Below are positions 1-9,247 of a stretch of DNA of 64,000 bases, piece by piece. The stretch is from NCBI RefSeq assembly GCF_002742445.1, contig NZ_NJNQ01000002.1, forward strand, positions 62,001-126,000, read 5' to 3'. Numbering within the stretch: position 1 is the first letter of the stretch; every line of letters begins with the position of its first letter. Made by a program: the position numbers and the translations under genes. The notes below the pieces were generated by a model. That model made no database searches and was not told the origin of the DNA. It saw nothing but the letters and a program-made list of their open reading frames with translations. Origin of the DNA: Bifidobacterium sp. N4G05. Its GTDB lineage: Bacteria > Actinomycetota > Actinomycetes > Actinomycetales > Bifidobacteriaceae.

Positions 1-1893
1 GGAACCATCATCGCCACGCACTTCGAGGGATTTCCTAGCGGCTTCCTCCAGATGCGGAGTCTGAGACGTGATGCCTGCACCAGGATGCAGTTCGTAAAGG
101 TGGGACAGATGACGGTGCTGTGGATCGGATTCGATGAATTCGTCGTTCCATTCGAGGATTCTTCCATCAGCTCCCAATCGCGTTTCAGCTAGTTGGGAAC
201 GGACGGATTCCGCTTCACGGACCAGATTTCTGTCCTCTTCGTCAAGGTTTTCCAGATCGTGAGAAGCCTGAATTAAATCATCAAGCAGATTACGCACGAT
301 GGCCGTTGCATTCTCACTGCTTTGCGCAACAGATACCGGTTCTCCGTTCACCAAGAAACAGTTCTCCGGTGATGTTGCAGGGGACGGGGCCAGTCCATGC
401 TTTGTCTCCGATAGGAAATCCATGCAGAATCGCGCGTTGTCCCGCATGATCGGCCAGATGCGGGCCAGGTACGATGCATCCTGGTTGAACAAGTATTCAT
501 CGAACAGGTTCCGGCACATCCATGCCTGACCGAACGGCCAGAACGACCACATCGGGTCGCCGTTCGCAGGAAGGGCCCTGCGCCAGAGATCGACATTATG
601 GAAGACCGCCGATCCTCGGCAGCCAAGAATCCTGTCAGCGGCGTCGTGCCCCGGCGCTAGCAGCTCCTCATTCATGGAGACGAGCGGCTCGATGAGTTCT
701 TGGAGGGCACATGGGCCTGTCATCCAATAGTTCATCTCGACGTTGATGTTCGTCGTGTAGGCGCTGTACCAGTTTGGGAAGTCCTTATGGTTCCAAATCC
801 CCTGCAGATTCGCCGGCTGGGTGTGTGGCCTGGACGAGGAGATAAGCATATACCGGCCGAAATCGAACATTGCCTCCGCCAGCATCTCCAGACGATGCGG
901 TTCTTTGTTCTCATCCGAGCGAAGGATCGCCGAGAACGGTAGTTCCGTATCATCATCATGGGCTGAACCGAGATGGATGGCCACCCTGTCGAAATATCTG
1001 CGGTAGTCCGCGATGTGGCGGTCGAGCATGGTCTGCAGGTCGGTCGACCACTCGTCGATGGTTTTCTCCAGATGGTCGGCGATAACCGTCATGCTTCGTT
1101 CCGGCTGCTGGTCGCTTCCCTTGAATCCGCTCATACTGCGGAAGCGGAGCGATAATCCGTTGATGTTCGAACATTGCAGACTGTTGTCGTCCACGTTGAT
1201 GTCGCCACCTGTGACGGTAAGGGAGAACGCACCGGCGTACGCCATTCCGGTTCCGTCCTGCTCATCTTCCCAAGGATTTTCGGAAGGATGAGGGAGGAGC
1301 CCGATGTTGAGTCCAGGCATCCGGCCCATGACGACGAGTGTGGCCCGATGACCGTCGGATACCGTTTCCAACGAGGCGCGCGACTGTTTGAGGAAAGTGC
1401 CGGCGACACTGATGTTCACATCAATCGGCGCATCCGATGACATCCTGTAGACCAACAGGTCATCGGGCTCGCTGCACCATGCGTCGACATGAACGTTGGC
1501 ATCACCCATCTGGAATGTTTCACCGGCGAGCGCCCTTGCAAGATCCAGTTGGCGTTTCATGTTCTCACGTCCGCTTGCAGGGGTCGAGTACTGAATACGG
1601 GCCGTTCCGAATGGCTCGTAAATCTGTTCGTCCTTTTCCTGCAGTGTGGCTTCCTTGATGATTCGCGTGGCGGCGGTGTAATCGTCGCCGAATGCCGCCT
1701 GACGTGCCTTGGCCACAATCTCTGGCGTCACCGGCGAAGTTTCCGCGTGTGGATATCCAGACCAAAGAGTGTCATCGTTGAGATACAGCACGTCGGTTTC
1801 CGGTTCGGAGCACAGGACCGCTCCCATGCGTCCATTGCCGAGTGGGATACCTTCTTCCCAGCACGGAGAGATTCCATCGAATGTGAGTTTCAT
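1..1893 (-). CDS. GH95 alpha-L-fucosidase (1,2-alpha-L-fucosidase type), 3' end cut by window edge
   Basis: This gene would remove terminal alpha-1,2-linked fucose from 2'-fucosyllactose and related oligosaccharides. The reading frame is open from an ATG at 1893 to base 1, giving 631 N-terminal codons of a family usually near 780 residues. Family signatures are visible: ENPLGNGRMGA-like N-terminus (residues 15-25 read EGIPLGNGRMGA), the NIN pair at N382/N384 followed by EMNYW, SPEN with E510 (likely general acid), and HRHLSHLYELHPG then RGDDG just before the cut. The third catalytic residue cannot be assigned because the end is missing. There is no signal peptide, so the enzyme is probably cytoplasmic and acts after import. 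AAGGCGG lies about 8 bases before the start, and the gene begins 14 bases after the GH29 stop, so it is the last visible gene of the fucose operon. Confidence 0.93.
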   Translation of the reverse strand, partial: MKLTFDGISPCWEEGIPLGNGRMGAVLCSEPETDVLYLNDDTLWSGYPHAETSPVTPEIVAKARQAAFGDDYTAATRIIKEATLQEKDEQIYEPFGTARIQYSTPASGRENMKRQLDLARALAGETFQMGDANVHVDAWCSEPDDLLVYRMSSDAPIDVNISVAGTFLKQSRASLETVSDGHRATLVVMGRMPGLNIGLLPHPSENPWEDEQDGTGMAYAGAFSLTVTGGDINVDDNSLQCSNINGLSLRFRSMSGFKGSDQQPERSMTVIADHLEKTIDEWSTDLQTMLDRHIADYRRYFDRVAIHLGSAHDDDTELPFSAILRSDENKEPHRLEMLAEAMFDFGRYMLISSSRPHTQPANLQGIWNHKDFPNWYSAYTTNINVEMNYWMTGPCALQELIEPLVSMNEELLAPGHDAADRILGCRGSAVFHNVDLWRRALPANGDPMWSFWPFGQAWMCRNLFDEYLFNQDASYLARIWPIMRDNARFCMDFLSETKHGLAPSPATSPENCFLVNGEPVSVAQSSENATAIVRNLLDDLIQASHDLENLDEEDRNLVREAESVRSQLAETRLGADGRILEWNDEFIESDPQHRHLSHLYELHPGAGITSQTPHLEEAARKSLEVRGDDGS

Positions 1894-1907
1894 GGTGACG
1901 TACCGCC

Positions 1908-3344
1908 TTATATCCGCACCGCAGCCGCACGGCTGATCATTGGCGTAAACCTTGAATCATCCACATGAAGGGTAACCGAAGATACTTCGACATCGTCGAA
2001 GCGGAGTATCCTACGGTATCCCACTGTGCCGAACTGGCCGAGTACACACTCAGTACCGTCAGATAGCACACCAGTAACGCGCATATGTTCAATGCGCTGC
2101 CCATACTCTATGGCCTCTTCAACCACAACGGCATTGATCGTCGTCAGTTGCGGGAAAGTGAGCGTGACGGCAGGGGTCACGTCATTGGCGTCAGGAGACC
2201 AATACGTGTCCTGGTTCCCATCGATAAGTCGCATTGCAGTTTCGTCCGCACTGCTGGTCTTGACCTCGTAACAAGACGAAGCCAATGCTTTGCGGAATTC
2301 ATTGATACGGCTTCCCAGCCCCTTGAGCGACTCCACATCCGGTTCTGCGAACAGTCCTTCTGGAGACGGAGGAATATTGAGCAGAAGCGATGAATTACCG
2401 CCGACTGCGGAAAGCCAGAGGTCAAAAAGCTGATCTGCGCTCATGACCTTGTCGTCTTCATACTTGTGATAGAACCATCCAGGACGAATGGAGGTATCGA
2501 CCTCAGCTGGATACCAACAGATGTCATCCCCGTATCCGGAAACCGCCTCACGACTTCCCAGGTCGTCATCTTGAGAGCGAACCGTAGAAGCAAAGGATGC
2601 ATCGTCCTCCTGCTGTGAATTTTCCATAGTCAGTTCCGCCGAACGCAGTCGTCGGGGCACGACGCTCCATTCGTTGTCACGTACATGTCCGGCTTCATTT
2701 CCAGCCCAACGAACATCGGGACCGCATACGGATATCACCGCATTGGGTTGAAGTGAGCGAATGACGTTGTAGTAACGATCCCAGTCGTAATACTGAGTCT
2801 TTCCGTTCTTGCCCTCACCATTGGCACCATCCAGCCATACGGAGAAAATCGGTCCGTATTGGGTGAGCAACTCAGTCAATTGTCCAACGTAGAAATCGTC
2901 ATATGACTTGCCTTTGCCATAGGAGTCTTCGGTCCGATCCCACGGAGACAGGTATACGCCGAACTTTAGTCCATGACGTCTGGCTGACTCACTGACCTCA
3001 CGAACGAGATCCCCTTTCCCACCCCTCCATGGCGAGGCGGCAATGGTATGCTGCGTGTAACGCGATGGCCACAGGCAGAATCCATCATGGTGCTTGCACG
3101 TCAAGATGACACCAGTCATTCCACCAGCTACCAGCGCATCCATCCACTGTTCCACATCTACATTCTGTGGATTGAACAGCGCCGGATCCTCATGTCCAAG
3201 ACCCCATTCTCTGTCTGTCATGGTGTTCATGCCGAAGTGTATGAAGGCATACATCTCCATACGCTGCCAGACAAGCTGTCGCGACGAGGGACGTACGTTT
3301 GCGAGGTAATTCAAGTTGATACCATCATTTGTTGGATTGCTCAT
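1908..3344 (-). CDS. GH29 alpha-L-fucosidase (1,3/1,4-type, subfamily B-like)
   Basis: This is a predicted intracellular fucosidase that cleaves alpha-1,3/4-linked fucose (3-fucosyllactose, Lewis-type glycans). The 478-residue length and residue numbering match the characterised B. infantis enzyme Blon_2336 as I remember it: the nucleophile D172 lies in VWLDGANGEG and the acid/base E217 in WAGNEAGH. Residues about 345-478 look like an F5/8-type beta-sandwich. The start is the ATG at 3344, where AGGAG sits 6 bases upstream. A longer in-frame reading to 3506 would overlap the mutarotase gene and has non-homologous residues. There is no signal peptide. It follows the fucU stop by 19 bases and pairs with GH95 to cover both main fucose linkages in milk glycans. 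Confidence 0.95.
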   Translation of the reverse strand: MSNPTNDGINLNYLANVRPSSRQLVWQRMEMYAFIHFGMNTMTDREWGLGHEDPALFNPQNVDVEQWMDALVAGGMTGVILTCKHHDGFCLWPSRYTQHTIAASPWRGGKGDLVREVSESARRHGLKFGVYLSPWDRTEDSYGKGKSYDDFYVGQLTELLTQYGPIFSVWLDGANGEGKNGKTQYYDWDRYYNVIRSLQPNAVISVCGPDVRWAGNEAGHVRDNEWSVVPRRLRSAELTMENSQQEDDASFASTVRSQDDDLGSREAVSGYGDDICWYPAEVDTSIRPGWFYHKYEDDKVMSADQLFDLWLSAVGGNSSLLLNIPPSPEGLFAEPDVESLKGLGSRINEFRKALASSCYEVKTSSADETAMRLIDGNQDTYWSPDANDVTPAVTLTFPQLTTINAVVVEEAIEYGQRIEHMRVTGVLSDGTECVLGQFGTVGYRRILRFDDVEVSSVTLHVDDSRFTPMISRAAAVRI

Positions 3345-3363
3345 TTTTGCTCCTACACCGGAA

Positions 3364-3801
3364 TTAACGGATAACGCCTTTTCTGATAATGATGTTCGCA
3401 TACTGTGACTGCTCGCCTGTTGCAACGATGCAGTAGGCTTTTTCGGCCTCATCGTAAAAGGCGAACCGTTCCAGCATGCCAATAGCCGTTTGCCTGTCAG
3501 GCTCATGCTTGGCGATTACCTGACGATACCGATCCCATATCGGGGTGTCGACGGCGTCTCCAGGAACCTTATCCATCAAAAACACCGGATGCTCCGTATA
3601 TTGATCCAACGGTATAAGCTGCATCACTGCATCAAGAAGTGGTTCGATGGGCTGACCGTCGTATCTGATCACATGGGAATGAGCCCCCAATGACTCAGCG
3701 GGAAAGTGGGCGTCCGCGAGAACTATAGTATCGCCATGGCCCATTTCACTGAGAATCTTCAATAAATCGGGCTGTATGATCGACGGTATCCCTTTCAGCA
3801 T
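3364..3801 (-). CDS. fucU: L-fucose mutarotase (RbsD/FucU family)
   Basis: It interconverts alpha- and beta-L-fucose, supplying the anomer used by the dehydrogenase after fucosidase action. The 145-residue protein aligns by eye over its length with E. coli FucU: MLKGIPSIIQPDLLKIL, the catalytic-site EMGHGD (H22), DAHFPA, RFAFYDEAEKAYCIV and YANIIIRKGVI. The start is the ATG at 3801. It sits between the aldolase and GH29 genes on one strand with short gaps, so it is part of the fucose operon. Confidence 0.95.
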   Translation of the reverse strand: MLKGIPSIIQPDLLKILSEMGHGDTIVLADAHFPAESLGAHSHVIRYDGQPIEPLLDAVMQLIPLDQYTEHPVFLMDKVPGDAVDTPIWDRYRQVIAKHEPDRQTAIGMLERFAFYDEAEKAYCIVATGEQSQYANIIIRKGVIR

Positions 3802-3836
3802 AGCTGCTCCTGCTTGTCTTCAGACTTATTTGATTG

Positions 3837-4733
3837 TTACTTGCCTAGAATGCTCTGGATATTGCGGTACTGTTCGTCGGTCAGCTGCACGGCGGGTTCA
3901 TGGATGGACGTGTCGATTGGCAGTCCCTTCGCCTTGACCGCGCCCTTAATGGCGCTGATGAACAGGTCAGCAGTGTCGTACAGGCGCATCAGATAGGAAA
4001 TGCGTTCAGCCGATTTGATGGCCGTGTCGTAATCGCCGGACTGCCATGCATGATGCAGGCTGACGAAAGTCTCCGGCTCCACATTGGTCAATCCGCACAG
4101 CACGCCATTGCCGCCGCTGATTCGGTTGACGGTGTAGTACTCGTCGAATCCGGACAGCACGCTGAACGATGGATTCACCTTACGAACGGTAGCGATGACC
4201 TTCCTGGTGTGGCTTATGGTGTCGACGGTGTCTTTGATGCCGATGATGTTCTGGTTCTCCGCTGCGAGATCCGCTACCAGCTCGGGTGTGAGGTCGTTGC
4301 CTGTCCTGGCTGGGAAGTTGTACAGAATGACCGGCAGCGTCGTTGCCTTGGCCACCGCAGAGAAGTAGCGCTTCGCGCAATCCGGGGATGGTCCGAAATA
4401 GTACGGGGATACTGCAACCAATGCATCGGCTCCGGCTGCTTCGCTTTCCGCCGCCAATGTTCTCACATTGTCTAGGTTGGTGTCTCCTACTCCGACGAGC
4501 ACCTTCATGCGTCCGGCGACCTTCGAAACTGCGAAACGCACCGCTTCCGCCTTCGTCTTGACGTCGATGGCATAGAATTCTCCGATGCTGCCGAACAGCA
4601 GCACACCGTCGATGCCCGCGTCGATGAGATGATCAAGGTGCTTGCCCCAATTGTCGTAGTCAATGGTTCCATCCGCGTTCGTGATGGTGATGGAGGGGCA
4701 GAACACGCCTTCGAATTGGGCGTTGCAAGTCAT
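3837..4733 (-). CDS. DapA-family aldolase, probable 2-keto-3-deoxy-L-fuconate aldolase
   Basis: This is a class I aldolase of the dihydrodipicolinate synthase/N-acetylneuraminate lyase superfamily. The Schiff-base Lys is K167 in IIGIKDT and the catalytic Tyr is Y138 in YNFPARTG. The first pyruvate-binding loop reads GSIGE (48-52) instead of the GTTGE seen in the true DapA at 31356. Inferred from its place between mutarotase and fuconolactonase genes, it splits 2-keto-3-deoxy-L-fuconate into pyruvate and L-lactaldehyde. The ATG at 4733 overlaps the TGA of the preceding gene (ATGA), so translation is coupled; AAGGA lies 8 bases upstream. The substrate is inferred from context, not from residues. 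Confidence 0.88.
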   Translation of the reverse strand: MTCNAQFEGVFCPSITITNADGTIDYDNWGKHLDHLIDAGIDGVLLFGSIGEFYAIDVKTKAEAVRFAVSKVAGRMKVLVGVGDTNLDNVRTLAAESEAAGADALVAVSPYYFGPSPDCAKRYFSAVAKATTLPVILYNFPARTGNDLTPELVADLAAENQNIIGIKDTVDTISHTRKVIATVRKVNPSFSVLSGFDEYYTVNRISGGNGVLCGLTNVEPETFVSLHHAWQSGDYDTAIKSAERISYLMRLYDTADLFISAIKGAVKAKGLPIDTSIHEPAVQLTDEQYRNIQSILGK

Positions 4734-5551
4734 GATATTTTCCTTTCGACGATATGGTAGGCGTTCCGCGCGTTATTGAGGAAGAAGTCGTCGTCTCCCG
4801 CGAAACGGTTGAGCAGAATTGACAGATGACTGTCGAAATCGGCATATAGACCAACGACAGGCCAATTCGACGCGTACAGCAACCGCTTGCTCGAGAACGC
4901 GGCTTGTGCGAGATCGAGCAAGATTGAGACGAATCGTAGGTCATCGGTTGGATACCCCGATACCTTGACATACACGTTTGGCAGCTCTCCGAGCCTATGC
5001 AGGGCATCGGATGAGGATTCGAGATTATGAAGATTGGATATGTTGCCCATATGGTCAACGATGACGGTTGCTTCGGGCACCTGCTCACAAGCCTGAGCAA
5101 GATCGCCAAGTTCATCCACCCGTACGCATGCGTCGAATGGCATGTTCTTATCGGACATAAGCTGCAAACCGCGGATGAAGTCATCTTGCAGGCACCGTCC
5201 CCGCGGCGATGTCGGCGTATGCAACGGCTCACGAACACCATGCGCGTACAGCGGCACGCGCATGGCCGGTCCGACGGTGGACCGCATAGATGTTGCCAAC
5301 AGCAGAGGATCATGGTTTTCGGACAGCAGCCGATCTTCCAATGACGTATCGTCCGTGTCAACTTCCACATACACACCGCCGATGAAATTGACCGCAGCGT
5401 CTGGGTGGTGCTCATTGTATGAGGCATAGGCGCGTTTGAGACAGTCCATGTCGTAACGGCGGGTGATGGACCCATCCGTACCGTCGAGCCATGAAAGCGG
5501 TTGGACGGATGGGTCCCAGATATGGAAATGCGAGTCGATGATCCTCTGCAT
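4730..5551 (-). CDS. Amidohydrolase-family L-fuconolactone hydrolase (COG3618-like)
   Basis: A TIM-barrel metal-dependent hydrolase likely to open L-fucono-1,5-lactone to L-fuconate. Visible marks are DSHFHIW at the N-terminus (the HxH metal pair), VIVDHMGN (third His region) and ASNWPV near the C-terminus. In that last motif Asn stands where many amidohydrolases have Asp, which I recall as common in the COG3618 lactonase branch. The chosen start is the ATG at 5551: AGGA lies 8-9 bases upstream and the HxH motif then sits at the usual distance from the N-terminus. A longer frame to 5596 would run 35 bases into the SDR gene. The stop overlaps the aldolase start by 4 bases. Confidence 0.88.
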   Translation of the reverse strand: MQRIIDSHFHIWDPSVQPLSWLDGTDGSITRRYDMDCLKRAYASYNEHHPDAAVNFIGGVYVEVDTDDTSLEDRLLSENHDPLLLATSMRSTVGPAMRVPLYAHGVREPLHTPTSPRGRCLQDDFIRGLQLMSDKNMPFDACVRVDELGDLAQACEQVPEATVIVDHMGNISNLHNLESSSDALHRLGELPNVYVKVSGYPTDDLRFVSILLDLAQAAFSSKRLLYASNWPVVGLYADFDSHLSILLNRFAGDDDFFLNNARNAYHIVERKIS

Positions 5552-5561
5552 GTCGCGCGTC

Positions 5562-6353
5562 CTAGTCGAGTGCCCTATCGAGGTGGACGTATCCACCGTC
5601 GGGGAAGACCCATTGTCCGGTGGTGTGAGAGGACCTGTCGGACAGAAGGAAAACCACGGTGTCCGCGATTTCCGAAGTCTCGGTCATGCGGTGCCCAAGA
5701 GGAATCCTGTCGGTGATCTTCGCCAACTGCTCACGCTGCGCCTGCTCGTCGCCGAACGTCTTGATCCATTGCGCGTACAGCGGTGTCCACGCTTCGGCCA
5801 CGACAACGGCATTGACCCGGACCTCGTCCGGGGCGAGAGCGGCGGCCCACTCGCGGGTCAGACCCAGAATTGCACCTTTTGCCGCAGCGTAGGCGCTAGT
5901 CTTGCCCTGACCGGTCAATGCGGTCTTGGAACCGATATTGACCACCGAGCCCTTGCTGGCCTTGAGCGCTGGCACGCACTGATGAACCAGCTCGTAATAG
6001 TGGGTCAGATTGCCATGAAGAGACTCCTCGAACTGACGCCATGACGTGGTCTCGAGCGCGAGGTTGTCGTTTCTGCCGGCATTGTTGACCACACCATCGA
6101 TATGGCCGTATTTCTTCATGACCGATTCAACAATGGGGGCGATCTCATCAGTGTTGTTCAGATCAATCAGATAGGTGTCATACGAATCGGTGATCTGTTC
6201 GATATCCTGTCGGAATTCGTCGTCGGCACCATCCGAACGATTCAGCACCACTGGAATGGCGCCTTCTTCGGCCAGTCGCAGCGTTATGCCCTTGCCGATG
6301 CCTTTGAATCCTCCGGTGACAATAATCACCTTGTTCTTAAGATGCAGGTCCAT
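5562..6353 (-). CDS. Short-chain dehydrogenase/reductase, probable L-fucose dehydrogenase
   Basis: A classical 263-residue SDR. The nucleotide-binding motif TGGFKGIG is at residues 13-20, NNAG at 90-93, and the catalytic triad is S142, Y155 and K159 (YAAAK). By position among mutarotase, lactonase and dehydratase genes, it is inferred to oxidise L-fucose to L-fuconolactone with NAD(P)+, the first step of the non-phosphorylated pathway. AAGGA lies about 7 bases before the ATG at 6353, and the gene begins 15 bases after the dehydratase stop. SDR sequence alone does not give the sugar, so specificity rests on context. Confidence 0.88.
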   Translation of the reverse strand: MDLHLKNKVIIVTGGFKGIGKGITLRLAEEGAIPVVLNRSDGADDEFRQDIEQITDSYDTYLIDLNNTDEIAPIVESVMKKYGHIDGVVNNAGRNDNLALETTSWRQFEESLHGNLTHYYELVHQCVPALKASKGSVVNIGSKTALTGQGKTSAYAAAKGAILGLTREWAAALAPDEVRVNAVVVAEAWTPLYAQWIKTFGDEQAQREQLAKITDRIPLGHRMTETSEIADTVVFLLSDRSSHTTGQWVFPDGGYVHLDRALD

Positions 6354-6368
6354 CTCAGGTCCTTCCGA

Positions 6369-7646
6369 CTAGTCCTTGTGCAGGTACTTCATGCATTCGT
6401 CGAGCTTCATCTCCGTGCCGTTGCCCGGAGCGAGCGGCGCGACGTATCGTCCGTTCTTGATGACGGTCGGATGTACGAAGTACTCATGCTGGTTGTCCAC
6501 GTATTCGACGACGCGGTCCTCCATCTCGCCAGAGACGGACACATAATCGAACATCGCAAGCTGGCTGATGGCTTCGCACAGGCCGACACCACCCGCGTGA
6601 GGGCAGACCTTGACGCCGAACTTCTTGGCGAGCAGGTATTCGAGGACGATTTCCTGGGGGCCGGCGACTCGGGTCGCGTCAATCTGCATGACCTTGAAGC
6701 TGCCAGCCTGCAGGTACTGCTTGTACATGACTCGGTTCTGCATCTGTTCGCCGGTAGCCACCGGAATCGGATCGATGGCCTTCTGGATTGCGGCATGTCC
6801 AAGCACGTCATCCGGGCAGGTCGGTTCTTCAACCCACGCGAGATCGTAGTCATTGAATTTGCCGATCCATTCAATGGCCTGTGGCACATCCCAGACCTGG
6901 TTGGCGTCTACGGCGATGGCGATGTCCGGGCCGACCGCTTCACGGGCGAGCTTGAGCCTGCGCAGATCGTCTTCGAGGTTTTGACCGACCTTAAGCTTGA
7001 TCTGCTTGAAGCCCATGACCTCGGTCTCTTGCTTGGCCAAACGGACCATCTTCTCGTCGGAATAGCCGAGCCATCCAGCTGCGGTTGAATATCCCGGATA
7101 GCCGACTTCCTTGAGGTGGGCGATGCGTTCCGCCTTGCCTTCCTGGGCGGCACGCAGAATCTCGATGGCTTCCTGCGGAGTGAGGGCATCGGTCAGATAG
7201 CGGAAGTCGAGAGTCGCAACTAGCTCTTCAGGCTCCATCTCGGAAAGGAGCAGCCAGAGCGGCTTGCCGGCGCGCTTGGCTTTGAGGTCCCACAGAGCCG
7301 AAAGCACGGCACCAATGGCCATATGCTCGACACCCTTCTCAGGGCCAAGCCAGCGTAGCTGCGAATCGCGCACGAACAGATCCCACGCGAGACGCATGTT
7401 GTCGAGCAGTTCCTCGACGTTACGGCCGATAAGGGTTTCAGACATGGAGTCGATGGCTCGGACGACGACATCATTGCCGCGGCCGATGGTGAAGACGAAT
7501 CCGTTGCCGGAATCACCGGCATCCGTGGCGATGACAACATAGGCAGAGGAATAATCCGGATCGGGGTTCATGGCGTCGGAGCCGGAGAAGGTGGCCGATG
7601 TCGGGAATCGGAAATCATAGGTGGTGACTTTGGTAATAACGCTCAC
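6369..7646 (-). CDS. L-fuconate dehydratase (enolase superfamily)
   Basis: It dehydrates L-fuconate to 2-keto-3-deoxy-L-fuconate. The 425-residue protein has the mandelate-racemase subgroup layout: the KxK base motif IKLKVG (K217, K219), Mg ligands D247 (VDAN), E273 (WVEEP) and E300 (TGEQ), and the D323/H350 dyad (QID, CPHAGG). These are each one residue below the numbering I recall for the Xanthomonas fuconate dehydratase, which makes this assignment strong. The start codon is GTG at 7646, with AGAAGGAAG about 9 bases upstream. It is the first catabolic gene after the transporter, separated from it by a terminator-like hairpin. Confidence 0.94.
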   Translation of the reverse strand: MSVITKVTTYDFRFPTSATFSGSDAMNPDPDYSSAYVVIATDAGDSGNGFVFTIGRGNDVVVRAIDSMSETLIGRNVEELLDNMRLAWDLFVRDSQLRWLGPEKGVEHMAIGAVLSALWDLKAKRAGKPLWLLLSEMEPEELVATLDFRYLTDALTPQEAIEILRAAQEGKAERIAHLKEVGYPGYSTAAGWLGYSDEKMVRLAKQETEVMGFKQIKLKVGQNLEDDLRRLKLAREAVGPDIAIAVDANQVWDVPQAIEWIGKFNDYDLAWVEEPTCPDDVLGHAAIQKAIDPIPVATGEQMQNRVMYKQYLQAGSFKVMQIDATRVAGPQEIVLEYLLAKKFGVKVCPHAGGVGLCEAISQLAMFDYVSVSGEMEDRVVEYVDNQHEYFVHPTVIKNGRYVAPLAPGNGTEMKLDECMKYLHKD

Positions 7647-7683
7647 GATGCGCTTCCTTCTTTGGAAAAATGTTTAATCTCAA

Positions 7684-7716
7684 AAAGGGAGGGCGGCCAT
7701 TCGGCCGCCCTCCCTA
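7684..7716 (-). terminator. Intrinsic terminator / attenuator after the solute-binding protein gene
   Basis: GGGAGGGCGGCC and its exact complement are separated by 4 bases. In the minus-strand transcript the hairpin is followed by TTTTT. It lies between the solute-binding protein stop (7738) and the dehydratase start (7646), so it probably makes transcription drop after the transporter genes while leaving some read-through into the catabolic genes. Confidence 0.85.
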
Positions 7717-7737
7717 GCGGTGGCGGGCAACCGGATG

Positions 7738-9129
7738 TCAGTCGGCGTCAGTGGTGACCTTAAAGCCGTTGTCCTTGGCGTAGGTCTTGAGCTTCTCCTG
7801 AGCCTTGGCCATAGCGCCTACCATGTCACCGCCAACCTTCATTTCAGGAGTGATGACATCCTTGTATACGACTCCAACCTGAGACATGAACGGAAGATAC
7901 TCCCAATCGGTATTGACCTTGTCCATGGACTCGAAGTAGACAGAGTTCACGTCAGTATTGACAAAGTATCCATCTGTCTCCTTCATATTGCGGATGTCTT
8001 CGCTGTCTTGGTAAGCGGAAGCTGCCATGAAGTAGTTGCCATGATTGTTATCCTGCCAAGACTGAATCGCTTCCTTGTCAGAATCGAGCCAATTGATGAA
8101 GGCAAGTGCTGCAGCCTGCTTATCCTTAGGACATGCCGCGGAAACACTCATCATGGAACCGACGGAGGAAGACTTGAAATCATCGGCAGAATCACCGAAT
8201 GCAGGCGGCAGCGTTACCTGAATCAGACCCTTAAGAGATGGATTCTGTCCCTTGTAGGAGTTGCCTTGCCAGTTCTGAGAAATATAAGTGGCATAGGTAC
8301 CCTCATTCGTGGCACGGTTGAACGCATCGGTCCAGCCTGGAGCAGCCTCCATGACCCCATCTTGAAGGCACTTTTGCAGGAATTCAATGAACTCCTTGGT
8401 AGTGCCAGAAGTCATGCTCAGGCTGATGTCATCGACAGAATTGACTTTCCAAGGGCGTGCACCAGCCGAACGCAGCAAATCCGTAAAGCAGGAGATATCG
8501 TTATTGATGAGGACACCCATGTACTTGCTGGGATCTTCCTTGTGGAGTTTGACGCCTTCTTCATAGAATTCCTGCCAAGTGGTTGGCACCTTGAGATTAT
8601 GCTCGTCGAGAATGTCCTTACGCACATACATAGCCAAAGGAGTGGCGTCAGTCGGCACGCCCCACAGGCCACCAGCATAATGCACCTGGCTCCAAGCGGT
8701 CTTTGCATAAAGCTTGCTCCACGCCTTTTCGATATCATCGTTGGCGAAATTCAGCAGAGCTCCAGAAATAGCGTACTGTTCGAATCGGTCAGCACTCATC
8801 TGCACGACATCCGGAACATCTTTATTAGCAGCAACGACATTCTGGAACTTGGTGAAATGGTCACTTGCCGCGCCGGTGTTGGTGAATTTAATTTTGATGT
8901 GCGGGTACTTCTTCTGGAAAGCTTCAATCGGCCCTGCCATCTGCTTTCCGGAGAAACCCCATACGTTCAGCTCAACTTTTTTGGAAGTATCAGTGAGGGC
9001 GCTGTTAATATCTTCTACGGTGACTGCAGTTTTAGTGTCCTTGGCACCGGTACTTGAGCCACAAGCCGCAACGCTGGCTACCATAGTAAGCGCCGCCAGC
9101 GCACTGACGATTCTGGTCATCTTCTTCAT
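7738..9129 (-). CDS. ABC sugar transporter solute-binding lipoprotein, probably for fucosyl-oligosaccharides
   Basis: A family 1 extracellular solute-binding protein of 463 residues. The N-terminus has a KKMTR basic head, a hydrophobic stretch and the lipobox SVAAC (C23), so it is exported and lipid-anchored. [19 protein letters not shown] and the C-terminal mixed domain fit the SBP_bac_1 fold. The ATG at 9129 is chosen because AAAGGAG lies 6 bases upstream; a Met 7 codons earlier has no such site. Context (two permeases, GH95, GH29, fucose catabolism) suggests binding of 2'-/3-fucosyllactose. The sequence alone does not say whether longer fucosylated glycans are also bound. Hairpins flank the gene on both sides (7684-7716 and 9191-9241). 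Confidence 0.92.
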   Translation of the reverse strand: MKKMTRIVSALAALTMVASVAACGSSTGAKDTKTAVTVEDINSALTDTSKKVELNVWGFSGKQMAGPIEAFQKKYPHIKIKFTNTGAASDHFTKFQNVVAANKDVPDVVQMSADRFEQYAISGALLNFANDDIEKAWSKLYAKTAWSQVHYAGGLWGVPTDATPLAMYVRKDILDEHNLKVPTTWQEFYEEGVKLHKEDPSKYMGVLINNDISCFTDLLRSAGARPWKVNSVDDISLSMTSGTTKEFIEFLQKCLQDGVMEAAPGWTDAFNRATNEGTYATYISQNWQGNSYKGQNPSLKGLIQVTLPPAFGDSADDFKSSSVGSMMSVSAACPKDKQAAALAFINWLDSDKEAIQSWQDNNHGNYFMAASAYQDSEDIRNMKETDGYFVNTDVNSVYFESMDKVNTDWEYLPFMSQVGVVYKDVITPEMKVGGDMVGAMAKAQEKLKTYAKDNGFKVTTDAD

Positions 9130-9190
9130 GATTACTCCTTTGTGTGTCATGAATTACTGTCTTATTGTTGTTCTTTAAATGGATGTGGAT

Positions 9191-9241
9191 GCCGCACGGT
9201 CATTAGAGCAACGAATGGGTGATCGTCAATAACCGTGCGGC
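9191..9241 (-). promoter_or_regulatory. Intercistronic hairpin between permease and solute-binding protein genes
   Basis: GCCGCACGGT pairs perfectly with ACCGTGCGGC across a loop of about 31 bases. It begins 7 bases after the permease stop and has no T-tract, so mRNA processing or stabilisation of the binding-protein message is more likely than termination. Confidence 0.6.
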
Positions 9242-9247
9242 GAGGGT

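Noticed and set aside
7720-9057. 445-codon plus-strand frame opposite the solute-binding protein gene
   Set aside because: The minus strand has a lipoprotein signal and an SBP fold; no start signal on the plus strand.
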